Positions 1 through 9,781 of a stretch of DNA of 64,000 nucleotides are shown piece after piece. Origin of the DNA: Bifidobacterium breve (GTDB taxonomy: Bacteria; Actinomycetota; Acidimicrobiia; Acidimicrobiales; Acidimicrobilacustridaceae); the NCBI GenBank assembly GCA_945860545.1, contig CAMAQM010000007.1, positions 18,780 to 82,779 on the forward strand. The letters are read 5' to 3'. Under the pieces are notes generated by a model that was given only the letters and a program-made list of their open reading frames with translations, was not told the DNA's origin and searched no databases. The translations under genes and the position numbers were made by a program. Within the stretch, counting starts at the first letter, position 1, and each line of letters opens with the position of its first letter.

Positions 1-70
1 ATTCCCACAGGACGGTGAGCGTGACTGGTCGGATCATGGTCGAAGCGTACGAGAGGGGAACGGGGCGCGC

Positions 71-1954
71 TCAGCGAAGGGACTCCGCCACCAGTGCGGC
101 GTACGCAGCGGCACCCTCAGGGCGCAGGTGCATGCCGTCGTCCCACAACCAGTCGGCGTGGGGGGCGGTGGCGGCATGCCAGTCAAGCAACCGAACGCCC
201 GGGTGGCGTTCGGCACCCCGACGGATCACGTCGTTGACCTCGTCCTGCCACGTGTACTGGTTCCGGGTGGTGACCACCACGGCAGTGGGGACACCGTTGA
301 GGATGTCGGCGAGTTCGTCGAACTGCTGGTCGGTGAACACGCCGTTGTTGCCGAGGTGGACCACCACCGTGTCACCGAGGTACCCGGTGTCACGCCAGTA
401 CCGCAGCAGGTCGAGACCGACATCGACCTGACGGCTCACGGCGGCGTCGGCCACCACCTCACCGGTGAGACCCGCACCGAGGTCGTCGACGGCCCCGAGC
501 ATCACCGAGTCGCCCACCATCGACACCCGACCGGCAACCAGCGGCACCACCGGAGCAGTCGGTGGCGGGGCCGACGCAGCGGCGTCGGCGGCCTGGCGGG
601 CGAGCACCGCAGCCACCAGCGGGGGCGGCAGCAACGACAGTGCGCCGCGTACCTCCAGCTCGGGGCCCGACGCCACGGCGTCGGCGACGTACCACGGGGG
701 CGGGCCGGGCGGTTCGGCGCGCACGATGACCACCCCGGCGGCCGCCACCACAACCAACGCCAGGGTGGAGCCCACCAGCACCCGGTTCCGCAGCGAAATG
801 TCCGACGGCGACGCGGCCGCCGCCAGACGTGTGCGCAGCCGGCCGAGCGCACCGGTACGCACCGGCATCTCGACGTAGCGGTACGACAACTCGGCGAGAC
901 CGAACGTTGCGCCGACCCGGACCGCCACCACCAACCACCCCGGCCAGCTCACATCCACCTCGGGTCGGGTGAGCACGAACACCGGCCAGTGCCACAGGTA
1001 GATGCCATAGGACCGCAGACCCACCCAGCGCAATGGGGCGATGCCCAACGCCGTGCCCAAACGGGCGGCGGGATGAGCGAGCACCACCACCACCAGCGCC
1101 GAGAGCACCCCGGTCGCAAGGAACCCGCCCCGGTACAGCGCCGGGTCGAGCTCCCCGAGGTTCGCCATGACGAGCCCGAGACCGACGAGCGCCACCACCC
1201 CGACGAGGTCGAGCGTGGCCCGGCCGGCCGCCGGCACGTCACGACGCAGGCGCCACGGGGGCAGCACCAGCGCAGCGGCAACCCCCAACAGCAATCCCGA
1301 CGCCCGGGTGTCGGTGCCGTAGTAGACGCGACTCGGATCCAACTCGACCCGGTACAACAACGCCATGAGCAGCGCAGAACCCAACGCTCCGGCAACGACG
1401 CCGATCACCAGTCGACGACGACCGAGATACGAGATGCCCGCCGCGAACAGGATCGGCCACACCAGGTAGAACTGCTCCTCGACGGCCAACGACCACAGGT
1501 GACGAAGCAACGGCGGTCGGCCCGCTGCTTCGAAGTACGACTGTTCGGCGAAGATCTGGTGCCAGTTCTGCACGTACAACAGCGACGAGACGACGTCGCC
1601 ACGCAACGCGGCGAGCGTGTCGGGCAACGCCACGACCGACACGAGCGACACGACGACCAACAGGACCCCGACAGCCGGAAGCAGCCGCCGTGCCCGACGC
1701 ACCCAGAAGTCGCGGAGACTCACCTTCCCGGTTGCGGACCGTTCGGCCAACAACAGGGCGGTGATGAGGTACCCGCTGATGACGAGGAACACCTCCACCC
1801 CGAGGAACCCGCCGGGGAGCGCCACGACACCGCCGTGGTAGGCGAGCACCGCCAACACGGCGAGGGCGCGCAACCCGTCGATGCCGGGGAGGTAACCGAG
1901 CCGTGGCCCCCGGTCGGTGGCCCACGGCCCGGCCGGGGCGGACGTCTGGGTCAT
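71..1954 (-). CDS. Acyltransferase 3 family membrane protein with C-terminal SGNH-like domain (OafA/YrhL type)
   Basis: ORF contains YLPGIDGLRALAVLAVLAYHGG, FLVISGYLIT, LWSLAVEEQFYLVWPI and a C-terminal GDSVMLGA...HLGNNG...DGMHLRPEG. Probable ATG at 1954 (MTQTSAPAG); the longer ORF upstream overlaps the next gene in another frame. Confidence 0.9.
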   Translation of the reverse strand: MTQTSAPAGPWATDRGPRLGYLPGIDGLRALAVLAVLAYHGGVVALPGGFLGVEVFLVISGYLITALLLAERSATGKVSLRDFWVRRARRLLPAVGVLLVVVSLVSVVALPDTLAALRGDVVSSLLYVQNWHQIFAEQSYFEAAGRPPLLRHLWSLAVEEQFYLVWPILFAAGISYLGRRRLVIGVVAGALGSALLMALLYRVELDPSRVYYGTDTRASGLLLGVAAALVLPPWRLRRDVPAAGRATLDLVGVVALVGLGLVMANLGELDPALYRGGFLATGVLSALVVVVLAHPAARLGTALGIAPLRWVGLRSYGIYLWHWPVFVLTRPEVDVSWPGWLVVAVRVGATFGLAELSYRYVEMPVRTGALGRLRTRLAAAASPSDISLRNRVLVGSTLALVVVAAAGVVIVRAEPPGPPPWYVADAVASGPELEVRGALSLLPPPLVAAVLARQAADAAASAPPPTAPVVPLVAGRVSMVGDSVMLGAVDDLGAGLTGEVVADAAVSRQVDVGLDLLRYWRDTGYLGDTVVVHLGNNGVFTDQQFDELADILNGVPTAVVVTTRNQYTWQDEVNDVIRRGAERHPGVRLLDWHAATAPHADWLWDDGMHLRPEGAAAYAALVAESLR

Positions 1955-1958
1955 GAGG

Positions 1959-3068
1959 TCAGTGACCGACCGGACGCACCACGTCGGGCGTGAGGTCCCC
2001 GACCCTGGGCACCCCGAGCTGGCGGAGCGTGTCGGCCACCTCGTCCCGCAACAGACCCAACATGCGTTCCACACCGGCCTGACCGCCTGCAGCGAGCGCC
2101 CACAGCACCGCCCGGCCGACGAGGACCGCTGTCGCCCCCATCGCCACCGCCTTGACAACGTCGGTGCCGCTGCGGATCCCGCCGTCGACGAGCACGTCGA
2201 TGTCGCCACCGACGGCGTCGACCACCGCACCGAGTGCATCGGCGGTCGCCGGGTCGCCGTCGAGTTGGCGGCCACCGTGGTTCGACACCACGACCCCCCG
2301 GGCACCGGCATCAACGGCCCGTCGGGCGTCAGCGGCGGTGATGACCCCTTTGGGTATCAGGGGCAACGACGTCAACCCCGACAACCACTCGAGGTCCTTC
2401 CAGGTCAACGTCTGGTCGAACTGGGCGCTGAACGCCCGCAACCCCGATCCGCTGCCGCCGGAGGCGCCGAGCGACTCGGCGACGTTGGCGAGTTCCATCC
2501 CGTCGGGGAGCACGAACCGGTTGCGCTGGTCGGCGTAACGAATCCCGATGGTGGGGGCGTCAACGGTGGGCACGAGCGCCGTGAACCCGGCGGCCACCGC
2601 CCGTTCAACGAGTTCCCGGGTCAGACCCCGGTCGGTGAACACGTACAACTGGAACCACCGCGGGGCCCCGGTGGCGGCAACCTCTTCGAGTGCCACGGTG
2701 GACAGGGTCGAGTTCACCATGACGGTGCCGAGGGACGCTGCCGCTCTCGCCGTCGCCACCTCGCCGTCGGGGGTGGCGAGCCGGTGGAACGCGGTGGGGG
2801 CAATCAGCACCGGGAAGTCCACGGGTTGGCCCACCACGGTGGTGGAAGTGTCGATGGCCGACACGTCCACCAGTGAGCGACGGACGAAACACCACCGTTG
2901 CCACGCCCGTTCGTTCTCCGCCAACGTCCATTCCCGCAACGCACCGGAGCGGTAGTAGTCGTACGCCGACTCCGTCAACACCTCACGGGCGGCCTGGTGG
3001 AAGTCCTCGAAACACACCAGCCGCTCGAGGGCGGCGGGGTCGTACCCCCCGGGGTGGTCAGCGGCCAT
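1959..3068 (-). CDS. FMN-dependent alpha-hydroxy-acid dehydrogenase (lactate/glycolate oxidase family)
   Basis: YDYYRSGA..., VLIAPTAFHRLATPDGE, LPLIPKGVITAADARRAVDAGARGVVVSNHGGRQLDG, DGGIRSGTDVVKAVAMGATAVLVGR are family motifs. Confidence 0.92.
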   Translation of the reverse strand: MAADHPGGYDPAALERLVCFEDFHQAAREVLTESAYDYYRSGALREWTLAENERAWQRWCFVRRSLVDVSAIDTSTTVVGQPVDFPVLIAPTAFHRLATPDGEVATARAAASLGTVMVNSTLSTVALEEVAATGAPRWFQLYVFTDRGLTRELVERAVAAGFTALVPTVDAPTIGIRYADQRNRFVLPDGMELANVAESLGASGGSGSGLRAFSAQFDQTLTWKDLEWLSGLTSLPLIPKGVITAADARRAVDAGARGVVVSNHGGRQLDGDPATADALGAVVDAVGGDIDVLVDGGIRSGTDVVKAVAMGATAVLVGRAVLWALAAGGQAGVERMLGLLRDEVADTLRQLGVPRVGDLTPDVVRPVGH

Positions 3069-3108
3069 ACCCGACCATACCGCCGGGCCTGACGGCACCC
3101 CATTCAGC

Positions 3109-3816
3109 TCAGGTTCCGAACCCTCGCAACGCCGGGAGGTCCGGCATGGAGCGCAGCGAACGTTTCAGCTCGGCGAACGGGGCGAACCCCGCCAGGGTCT
3201 CCACCGCCTCCCACAACGCCACCGCCTCGTCGTCACCGGGGAGCCGACTGATCACCGGGCCGAAAAAGGACGAACCATCCGGTGGGGAGAACGTGATGAT
3301 CGGTGTGCCCACATCCCGTCCGGCGCGGCTCAGTGCCAGTTCCGTCTCCGCCGAAATGATCTCGTCATGGCTCTCGTCATCGGCGGCCGCCGCCAGCGCC
3401 GGATCCAACCCGGCCGCTTCGAGCACCTCGACGAGGTGGGGTGGTGTCGCGGCGTCACGACGCAACAAGCCACCCGGATCCGGTTCGCGATCCCACAACG
3501 ACTCCCCGACAACCCGGTAGAACTCCCCGACCGAGCCGTTGCCGTGGTCGGCCCGCACCGCTGCGGCCACACGGAGCAGGCGCAGACCAGCGGTGTGCAA
3601 CGTCTCGTACCCGTCGGGAAAGTCCGAGCCGTAGTCCTTGTCGGCGTTGACGATCCGCAAGGCAATGAACCGCCAGGTGACGTCGACGTCCCGCAGTCCG
3701 GCCACCTGCACCACCCAGCGCGACGTCACCCAGGCGAACGGACAGACGGGGTCGAAGAAGAAATCGATTGGTGTGGAACGTTTTGCGGTCACGCGCACCA
3801 CAACCGCTCCCGACAC
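3109..3816 (-). CDS. DsbA-family thioredoxin-fold protein, mycothiol-dependent nitroreductase (Rv2466c-like)
   Basis: IDFFFDPVCPFAWVTSRWV (CPF active site) and overall DsbA-like fold sequence; start uncertain. Confidence 0.8.
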   Translation of the reverse strand: MSGAVVVRVTAKRSTPIDFFFDPVCPFAWVTSRWVVQVAGLRDVDVTWRFIALRIVNADKDYGSDFPDGYETLHTAGLRLLRVAAAVRADHGNGSVGEFYRVVGESLWDREPDPGGLLRRDAATPPHLVEVLEAAGLDPALAAAADDESHDEIISAETELALSRAGRDVGTPIITFSPPDGSSFFGPVISRLPGDDEAVALWEAVETLAGFAPFAELKRSLRSMPDLPALRGFGT

Positions 3817-3832
3817 CGAATTGTTCCCCGCG

Positions 3833-4177
3833 TCACCCGGCGTCGAGTTGATGGGCGAGGGTCTCGCCGTCAGGGGTGGACACGCACACCCTCGCCCAAC
3901 GCGAACCGGTCAACGTCACCACCACACCGGGTCCGCGGCGCGGTGCGACCACGTACCAACGCTCACCCCGATGCCGCCAGCGACCCAGTTTGCACCGCCC
4001 CGGCCAATGGGCGCCGACCAGACGAACACCGGACACCGCAGCGATGAGGTCGCGCTCGACCGCCACGGAAGCCACCGATCCGACGGGAACGGACAACACC
4101 CCGAGGAAGCCGAAGAACCGTTCGGTCGGCGTCGGGGTCACCACGAGATGCCCGGCGGTGACGGCGACTGCGGCCAT
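3833..4177 (-). CDS. Hypothetical protein of about 114 aa
   Basis: ORF with plausible ATG (MAAVAVTAGHLVV) divergent from asnB. Confidence 0.55.
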   Translation of the reverse strand: MAAVAVTAGHLVVTPTPTERFFGFLGVLSVPVGSVASVAVERDLIAAVSGVRLVGAHWPGRCKLGRWRHRGERWYVVAPRRGPGVVVTLTGSRWARVCVSTPDGETLAHQLDAG

Positions 4178-4221
4178 GCCCCGAGTCTGCCCTACGGGGC
4201 GCGCAACTATGCTCCACGTCA

Positions 4222-6123
4222 ATGTGCGGCATTGCTGGGGTGCGACGGTTCGAACGAGGCGTTGACCACTCCGCCCAGGCCGCCGCCGCCGGTGCCGTCA
4301 TGGGTCACCGCGGCCCTGACGACGACCAGGTGTGGCACGACGAACGGCTCGCCCTCGCCTTCCGCCGCCTCGCCATCGTGGGGCTCAGCGACGGCCGCCA
4401 ACCCCTCAGCGACCACGACGGGCGCTACGTCCTCGTCGGCAACGGCGAGATCTACAACCACCTCGAGCTGCGGGCCGGCCTCGAAGCGCGCGGCCGGCGT
4501 CTGCGCACCCACAGCGACCTCGAAGTGGTGCTGCACCTCTACGCCGAGGAAGGCCCCGACGCCTTCGCCCGGTTGCGGGGCATGTACGCCGTGGCCATCT
4601 GGGACACCCACACCGGGGACCTGGTGTGCTGCCGGGACCCGTTCGGGATCAAACCGCTCTACTACCAACACGACGCCGGCGCATTCCGGTTCGCCTCCGA
4701 ACTCCCCGCCCTCGCCGAGGCGATGGATCACCTCCCCGCCATGCGACCCGAAGCGGTGCTGCGGTTCCTCACGTTCCAGTACGTGCCCGAACCCGACACC
4801 GCCGTCGAAGGGGTGTCGAAACTGCCTGCCGGTCACTACGTGCGCGTCACCGCCGACGGCGACCTGACCCTCACCCGATGGTGGACACCGACGTTCACCC
4901 CGACGACACGGTCGTTCGACGACTATGTCGAAGAGGTCCGTGCCGCCATTGCCGACTCGGTGCACATCCACCGCTCGACGGAGGTGGAACAAGGCGCGTT
5001 CCTGTCCGGCGGCATCGATTCGAGCCTCACCTCGGCGCTGGCCAACCGCACCAGCCCCACCCCGACGTTCTCCGTCGGGTTCGCCCACGGCATCGACGAA
5101 CTGACCAACGCCCGCCGCGCCGCCGAGGCGCTCGGCACGCAACACCACGAGTTGCGCATCACCGACCAGATGGCGTTCGACGGCATCGACCCGATGATCG
5201 CCCACCTCGGTGAACCCCTCGCCGACCCCGCCGCGCTCGGGTTGTTCTACGTGTCCGAACTCGCCGCCACCAAGGTCACCACCGTGCTGTCGGGCGAAGG
5301 GGCAGACGAACTTTTCCTCGGGTACCGCCTCTACGACGAACCCCGCTCGCTCACCCCGTTCACCCGGCTACCCAAGGTGATGCAATCCGCTGCGTCAGCA
5401 CTGGCGCGACGCGCCCCGGCGATGCGGGGCCGCAACTGGGTGGTGCGGGCCGGCACACCACTCGAGCGGCGCTACATCGGCAACGGCCGGGTCGGCAGCG
5501 CCGACACCCGGGCGTCGGTGCTGAACCCGGCGTGGGCCACCGCCGAAGCCCTCGCCGAGCCCTACGCCGCCTCCGACCGCATCTACGCCCAGGCCGACGG
5601 ACTCGACGGCATGGACGACGTCCGCCGCATGCAGTACCTGGACCTGCACCTGTGGCTACCCGGCGACATCCTCACCAAGGCCGACCGGCTGTCGATGGCG
5701 CACTCACTCGAGTTGCGCGTGCCGTTCCTCGACCGGGTCGTGTGGGACGCCGCGTCCCGCATCCCCGTCGACATGTCCCTCGACGCCCACACCACCAAGC
5801 GCGTGCTGCGCGCCGCGGCGGCCGACGTGCTTCCCCCCGACGTGTGCGCCCTGCCCAAACTCGGCTTCCCGGTTCCGGTACGGACGTGGATAAGCGGTTC
5901 GTGGGGAATGGCGTTGCGTGACGAACTCGCCGGTGAAGACTTCGGAGGGGTGGTGGACCCCGCAGCGGTGGTGCGCCTCGTCGACGATCACCGGGCGGGG
6001 ACCGCCGATCACAGCCGGGTGCTGTGGGCCCTCATGATCCTGGGTCGTTGGCACCGACAGTTCTCGACGCGAACGCTGCGACGACTCCCACCCCGGCCAC
6101 CTCACGCTTACACCGCAGGCTGA
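4222..6123 (+). CDS. asnB: Asparagine synthase (glutamine-hydrolyzing)
   Basis: MCGIAG N-terminal Cys glutaminase, GHRGPDD, EIYNH, SGGIDSS PP-loop, SGEGADELFLGY. Confidence 0.95.
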   Translation: MCGIAGVRRFERGVDHSAQAAAAGAVMGHRGPDDDQVWHDERLALAFRRLAIVGLSDGRQPLSDHDGRYVLVGNGEIYNHLELRAGLEARGRRLRTHSDLEVVLHLYAEEGPDAFARLRGMYAVAIWDTHTGDLVCCRDPFGIKPLYYQHDAGAFRFASELPALAEAMDHLPAMRPEAVLRFLTFQYVPEPDTAVEGVSKLPAGHYVRVTADGDLTLTRWWTPTFTPTTRSFDDYVEEVRAAIADSVHIHRSTEVEQGAFLSGGIDSSLTSALANRTSPTPTFSVGFAHGIDELTNARRAAEALGTQHHELRITDQMAFDGIDPMIAHLGEPLADPAALGLFYVSELAATKVTTVLSGEGADELFLGYRLYDEPRSLTPFTRLPKVMQSAASALARRAPAMRGRNWVVRAGTPLERRYIGNGRVGSADTRASVLNPAWATAEALAEPYAASDRIYAQADGLDGMDDVRRMQYLDLHLWLPGDILTKADRLSMAHSLELRVPFLDRVVWDAASRIPVDMSLDAHTTKRVLRAAAADVLPPDVCALPKLGFPVPVRTWISGSWGMALRDELAGEDFGGVVDPAAVVRLVDDHRAGTADHSRVLWALMILGRWHRQFSTRTLRRLPPRPPHAYTAG

Positions 6124-6241
6124 GCCACCCCGTCGACGGCAACCTTCCCCGGCACCCCGACGCCACGCGTTGGTAGGGTGCCGCCACGGCGGGCGATGGG
6201 AACGCCCGGCCAACACGAGCACGTCGCCGGGGGGAACCGAC

Positions 6242-7945
6242 ATGCCCATCCCACGTTCGTTGTTCAACCGTGACGATCCGGTGGACCACGACTTCGCTGT
6301 GGTCGGCGGTGCGTGGCCTGAAGGCCTCAGCGGTGAACTGGTGCTCAGCGCACCCCACCCCGACACGTTCGGCGGTCCGCACCCGTTCTTCGGGGACGGT
6401 GTCATGTACCGGCTGTCCCTTCAACCCGGCACCCACGGCGCGCCGACGGACCGGTTCGCCTGGCGGGCCCGGCGCATCGATTCGCCGTCAGCACGCCTGA
6501 GGGCTCGCCGACCCGACGTGTTCACCCCCACCATGATCGGGGTGAGTTCGCCGTTCGGGCACAGCAACGCCGCCAACACGGCGCCGCTCGTGTGGGGGGA
6601 CCGCCTGTTCACCACCTGGGACGTGGGTCGACCCGTCGAGGTGGACCCCGTCACCCTCGAATTCCTCGGCGAGGTCGGGCACCGCAACCAGTGGAAGTCG
6701 TTCGAAGCACTCGGGCCCCAGCCGGTGCTGCCGATGATCATGTCAACGGCCCACCCCGTCATCGACCCGGAACGCAACGTGCTGTGGACGGTGAACACCG
6801 TGTGGGGACAGCTCCACATCGTGCGATGGGACGGAACCGGAGACATCGAGATGTGGCCGGTGGACGGCGCGGCGATCCCCCAGTCGGTCCACACCATCAC
6901 CCAGACCCGGGACTGGCTGGTGGTGGGTGACTGCGCCTACAAGTTCGAGGCCCAGGTGCTCGACGGTGGAGACCGGACCGAACCGGCGAACGCCAACGGC
7001 CCGGTGTTCCTCATCCGCAAGGCCGACATCGAATCAACGCCGGCGGGGCAACCCGTCACCGCCCGACGGTTCACCATCGGTCCCGAGATCAACCACTACT
7101 ACGCCCGTTGGGACGACAGCGACGGGGTCGCCGTGCTGTTCGAACACACCGAAGCGGCCGACATCGCCATGGTGCAGTCCCCCCACGACACCGATGCCCT
7201 CGGACGACCCTGCGATCCGGCTCTGGCCGGACTGTACGGGTTCCCCATGGCACCGGACCGGACGTCGATGGTGGTGGTGAACCCCGAGACCGGCGCCGTG
7301 TTGCACCGCGCTGAACAGCGCGAACCGGAACTGTTGTGGTCCCGACAACTCAACGCCATGGACTGGAGCCTCGAAGGCCGCGACCGACCCACCCTGCACC
7401 ACAGCGTCCACCAGGGGTACCGGCCCGAAGGCATCACCCAAAAAATGTTGGCGCTGTACGGCGACCGCGTGGACCGGACCATCCTGCCCAACGCAGAGAC
7501 GGCACCGGTCGTGGCGTCAACGTCGGTACCCGACATGGAACTCGCCTCCTACTGGGAACTCGGGGTCGACGACTTTCCGTCGTCGCCGATCTTCGTGCCA
7601 CGCAACCCGTCTGCGGGCCTCGCCGGATACGGCGACAGCGGCGAAAACCCGGGCGGCCACGACGGCTGGGTGGTGGTGCCGGTGTGTAACGACAACCGGT
7701 TCCGCATCGAGGTGTTCGACGCCGCGGAGGTGGGTCGTGGACCGGTGGCGACCCTGGCGGCGGGGTCAATGACCGCGCCGTTCATGCTGCACTCGGCGTG
7801 GATGCCTCGTGCTGTGCCGTCGACGGCGTTGCCGAGGGTGCGTTTCGCCGACGAACTCGACCGGGTGGACGAACTCCCCCCCGATCTTGCCCACACGGCA
7901 CGCCAGGTGGCCGACGACCTCCTCAACGGCGCACCGCTCGTCTGA
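6242..7945 (+). CDS. Carotenoid oxygenase (RPE65/CCD) family protein
   Basis: MPIPRSLFNRDD start after GGGGGGAA; ELVLSAPHPDTFGGPHPFFGDGVMYRL; conserved spaced His residues; C-terminal VPVCNDNRFRIEVFDA. Confidence 0.88.
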   Translation: MPIPRSLFNRDDPVDHDFAVVGGAWPEGLSGELVLSAPHPDTFGGPHPFFGDGVMYRLSLQPGTHGAPTDRFAWRARRIDSPSARLRARRPDVFTPTMIGVSSPFGHSNAANTAPLVWGDRLFTTWDVGRPVEVDPVTLEFLGEVGHRNQWKSFEALGPQPVLPMIMSTAHPVIDPERNVLWTVNTVWGQLHIVRWDGTGDIEMWPVDGAAIPQSVHTITQTRDWLVVGDCAYKFEAQVLDGGDRTEPANANGPVFLIRKADIESTPAGQPVTARRFTIGPEINHYYARWDDSDGVAVLFEHTEAADIAMVQSPHDTDALGRPCDPALAGLYGFPMAPDRTSMVVVNPETGAVLHRAEQREPELLWSRQLNAMDWSLEGRDRPTLHHSVHQGYRPEGITQKMLALYGDRVDRTILPNAETAPVVASTSVPDMELASYWELGVDDFPSSPIFVPRNPSAGLAGYGDSGENPGGHDGWVVVPVCNDNRFRIEVFDAAEVGRGPVATLAAGSMTAPFMLHSAWMPRAVPSTALPRVRFADELDRVDELPPDLAHTARQVADDLLNGAPLV

Positions 7946-8000
7946 CACCCCGCGGTGCGGGCCGTCGTAGGATCCCCGCCGTGAACGGGAACGAACAACG

Positions 8001-8666
8001 GTGACCGGGCCACGGCCGACCATGGGCCTTGACCGCAACGTGGCGCGATGGCTGATCGGCGCCAGCCTGATTCTGGTGACGGTGCTCGCACTGTCGCGGT
8101 GTGCGGGCAGCGGAGACGCCGCCGAGGAACCCGACGCTGCATCGACCACCTCGTCGACGATCGCCGCCAGCGACACCACCGTTGAGGGGGCTGCACCGTC
8201 GACGGATACGACCGCAGGAGTCGACCCGACCACCAGCGTGGTCCCTGTGCTGACCCCGGGCTCCGACCAGTTCGGCGCGCCACTTGAGGATCCGGTCGGC
8301 ACCGGGCGGGAACTCGCACAACGGTTCCTCGACATCCTCAGTTCCCCCGACCCGCGTCCCCGGCTCGAGGCGTTCCTGTCCCCGGCGTTCCAACTGCAAC
8401 GCTCCAACGGCACGTTCGCCAACAAGGACGAGTATCTCGACGCCCCCGCCACCGTGGCTCGCTTCACCATCGCCGAGGACTCGGTGCGCGTCACCCAGGA
8501 CGGCCGGGTGCTCGTGGTGCGCTTCTCCGTCGAGATCCAAGAGACGATCGACGGCCGTGAACAGCGGGTCACCAGCGCCGACCGGCTCGGGGTGTTCCAA
8601 CGCGGTCCTTCGGGGTGGCAACTGGTGGCGTGGTCGAACTTCAACCCTGTCCCCACCGGGCAGTGA
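8001..8666 (+). CDS. Putative membrane-anchored or secreted protein with SnoaL/NTF2-like C-terminal region
   Basis: N-terminal TM (WLIGASLILVTVLALSRCAG), Thr/Ser-rich linker, globular C-terminus. Confidence 0.6.
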   Translation: MTGPRPTMGLDRNVARWLIGASLILVTVLALSRCAGSGDAAEEPDAASTTSSTIAASDTTVEGAAPSTDTTAGVDPTTSVVPVLTPGSDQFGAPLEDPVGTGRELAQRFLDILSSPDPRPRLEAFLSPAFQLQRSNGTFANKDEYLDAPATVARFTIAEDSVRVTQDGRVLVVRFSVEIQETIDGREQRVTSADRLGVFQRGPSGWQLVAWSNFNPVPTGQ

Positions 8667-8684
8667 ACGGGGCAAGGTGACGAC

Positions 8685-9116
8685 GTGGAACCGGTGATGG
8701 GTGTTGACGAGCTCAATGAACGACTCGCCTCGGTGTTCGAAGAGGTTCGCCCCTACGCCGTGACCGAGGTGTGGGAGAACCACGCCACGCTCGAGGTGCC
8801 GGCGTCGAGCGTCGTGATCCGCCCCGGGGGGACCGTGTCAGGTCCCACGGTCATGGCGCTCGCCGACGCCGCGGCGTGGGTGGTGGTTCTGGCCCACATC
8901 GGCTGGGTGCCCCTAGCGGTCACCTCGAACCTGTCGATCAACTTCCTTCGCAAACCCGAACCGGAGCGACTGCGGGCCACCGCCGAACTCCTCAAGTTGG
9001 GTCGACGTCTGGCGGTGACCCATGTGCGGGTGTTCGGCGGCACCGAGGACCGGCTCGTCGCCGACGCCAGCGTCACCTACGCAATCCCCGCCGACCGCGG
9101 GAACGCAGCCGACTGA
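8685..9116 (+). CDS. PaaI-family hotdog thioesterase
   Basis: PGGTVSGPTVMALADAAAWVVVLAHIG...TSNLSINFLRKPEP...; stop lies 2 bp from a convergent gene. Confidence 0.85.
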   Translation: MEPVMGVDELNERLASVFEEVRPYAVTEVWENHATLEVPASSVVIRPGGTVSGPTVMALADAAAWVVVLAHIGWVPLAVTSNLSINFLRKPEPERLRATAELLKLGRRLAVTHVRVFGGTEDRLVADASVTYAIPADRGNAAD

Positions 9117-9118
9117 AT

Positions 9119-9742
9119 TCAGGGTCGACGGACCCGCACGAGGCAGTCGATGGCGTGACGCTCCTCGGCGCCGCCATCGGTTTCCACCCGCACCGCACGC
9201 AGGACCCGTTCGGCACGCTCCACAACAAGTGCCGGATCAGCACTGTGGAGGTCACCAACGATGTCGTCGGGTCCGTAGAGCACGGCAGGATCGGGGGGAC
9301 CTCCGACCCCTTCGGTGATGTTGGTTGCGTCGTGTCCGATCACGACGAGCGTCCCGCCCGGTGCCAGCGCCGCCACCGCCACCGACATCGCTGCCCGACG
9401 CAGCGGCTCGGGAAGGTGAAGGTACGCGACGGCAACTAGGTCGAACTGCTCGTCGGGCACCCAACTCGTCGCATCGGCGCACACCCACCTGGTCTTGGCG
9501 GTCACCTCGTTGGCTTCGGCCAGTTTGGCGGCTTTGCCCAGACCGGCGTCTGAGAAGTCGACACCGGTGGCGTCCCAACCGAGCGTTGCCAGCCACACGG
9601 CGTTGCGACCCTCGCCACAGGCCAGATCGAGCGCTCTGCCCGGCGGAAGGTCGGCGACCTCGGCGGCAAGGAACTGGTTGGGTTCGGTCGACCACACGAA
9701 CTTGGCCGCGGCGTAACGATCGTTCCAGGCGGCGGCGTCCAT
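9119..9742 (-). CDS. Class I SAM-dependent methyltransferase
   Basis: ALDLACGEGRNAVWLATLGWDATGVDFSDAGLGKA. Confidence 0.88.
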   Translation of the reverse strand: MDAAAWNDRYAAAKFVWSTEPNQFLAAEVADLPPGRALDLACGEGRNAVWLATLGWDATGVDFSDAGLGKAAKLAEANEVTAKTRWVCADATSWVPDEQFDLVAVAYLHLPEPLRRAAMSVAVAALAPGGTLVVIGHDATNITEGVGGPPDPAVLYGPDDIVGDLHSADPALVVERAERVLRAVRVETDGGAEERHAIDCLVRVRRP

Positions 9743-9781
9743 GCGTCAAACCTACCGGGAGGTCCGGACGGAGCGTTGCGC

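Noticed and set aside
128-1993. Long plus-strand ORF (621 aa) opposite the acyltransferase, and similar long shadows (1917-2876, 4219-5205, 26906-28315, 28407-29675, 51244-52605)
   Set aside because: Antisense to clearly conserved genes, with His/Arg/Gly-rich low-complexity translations typical of third-position GC shadows in high-GC DNA.
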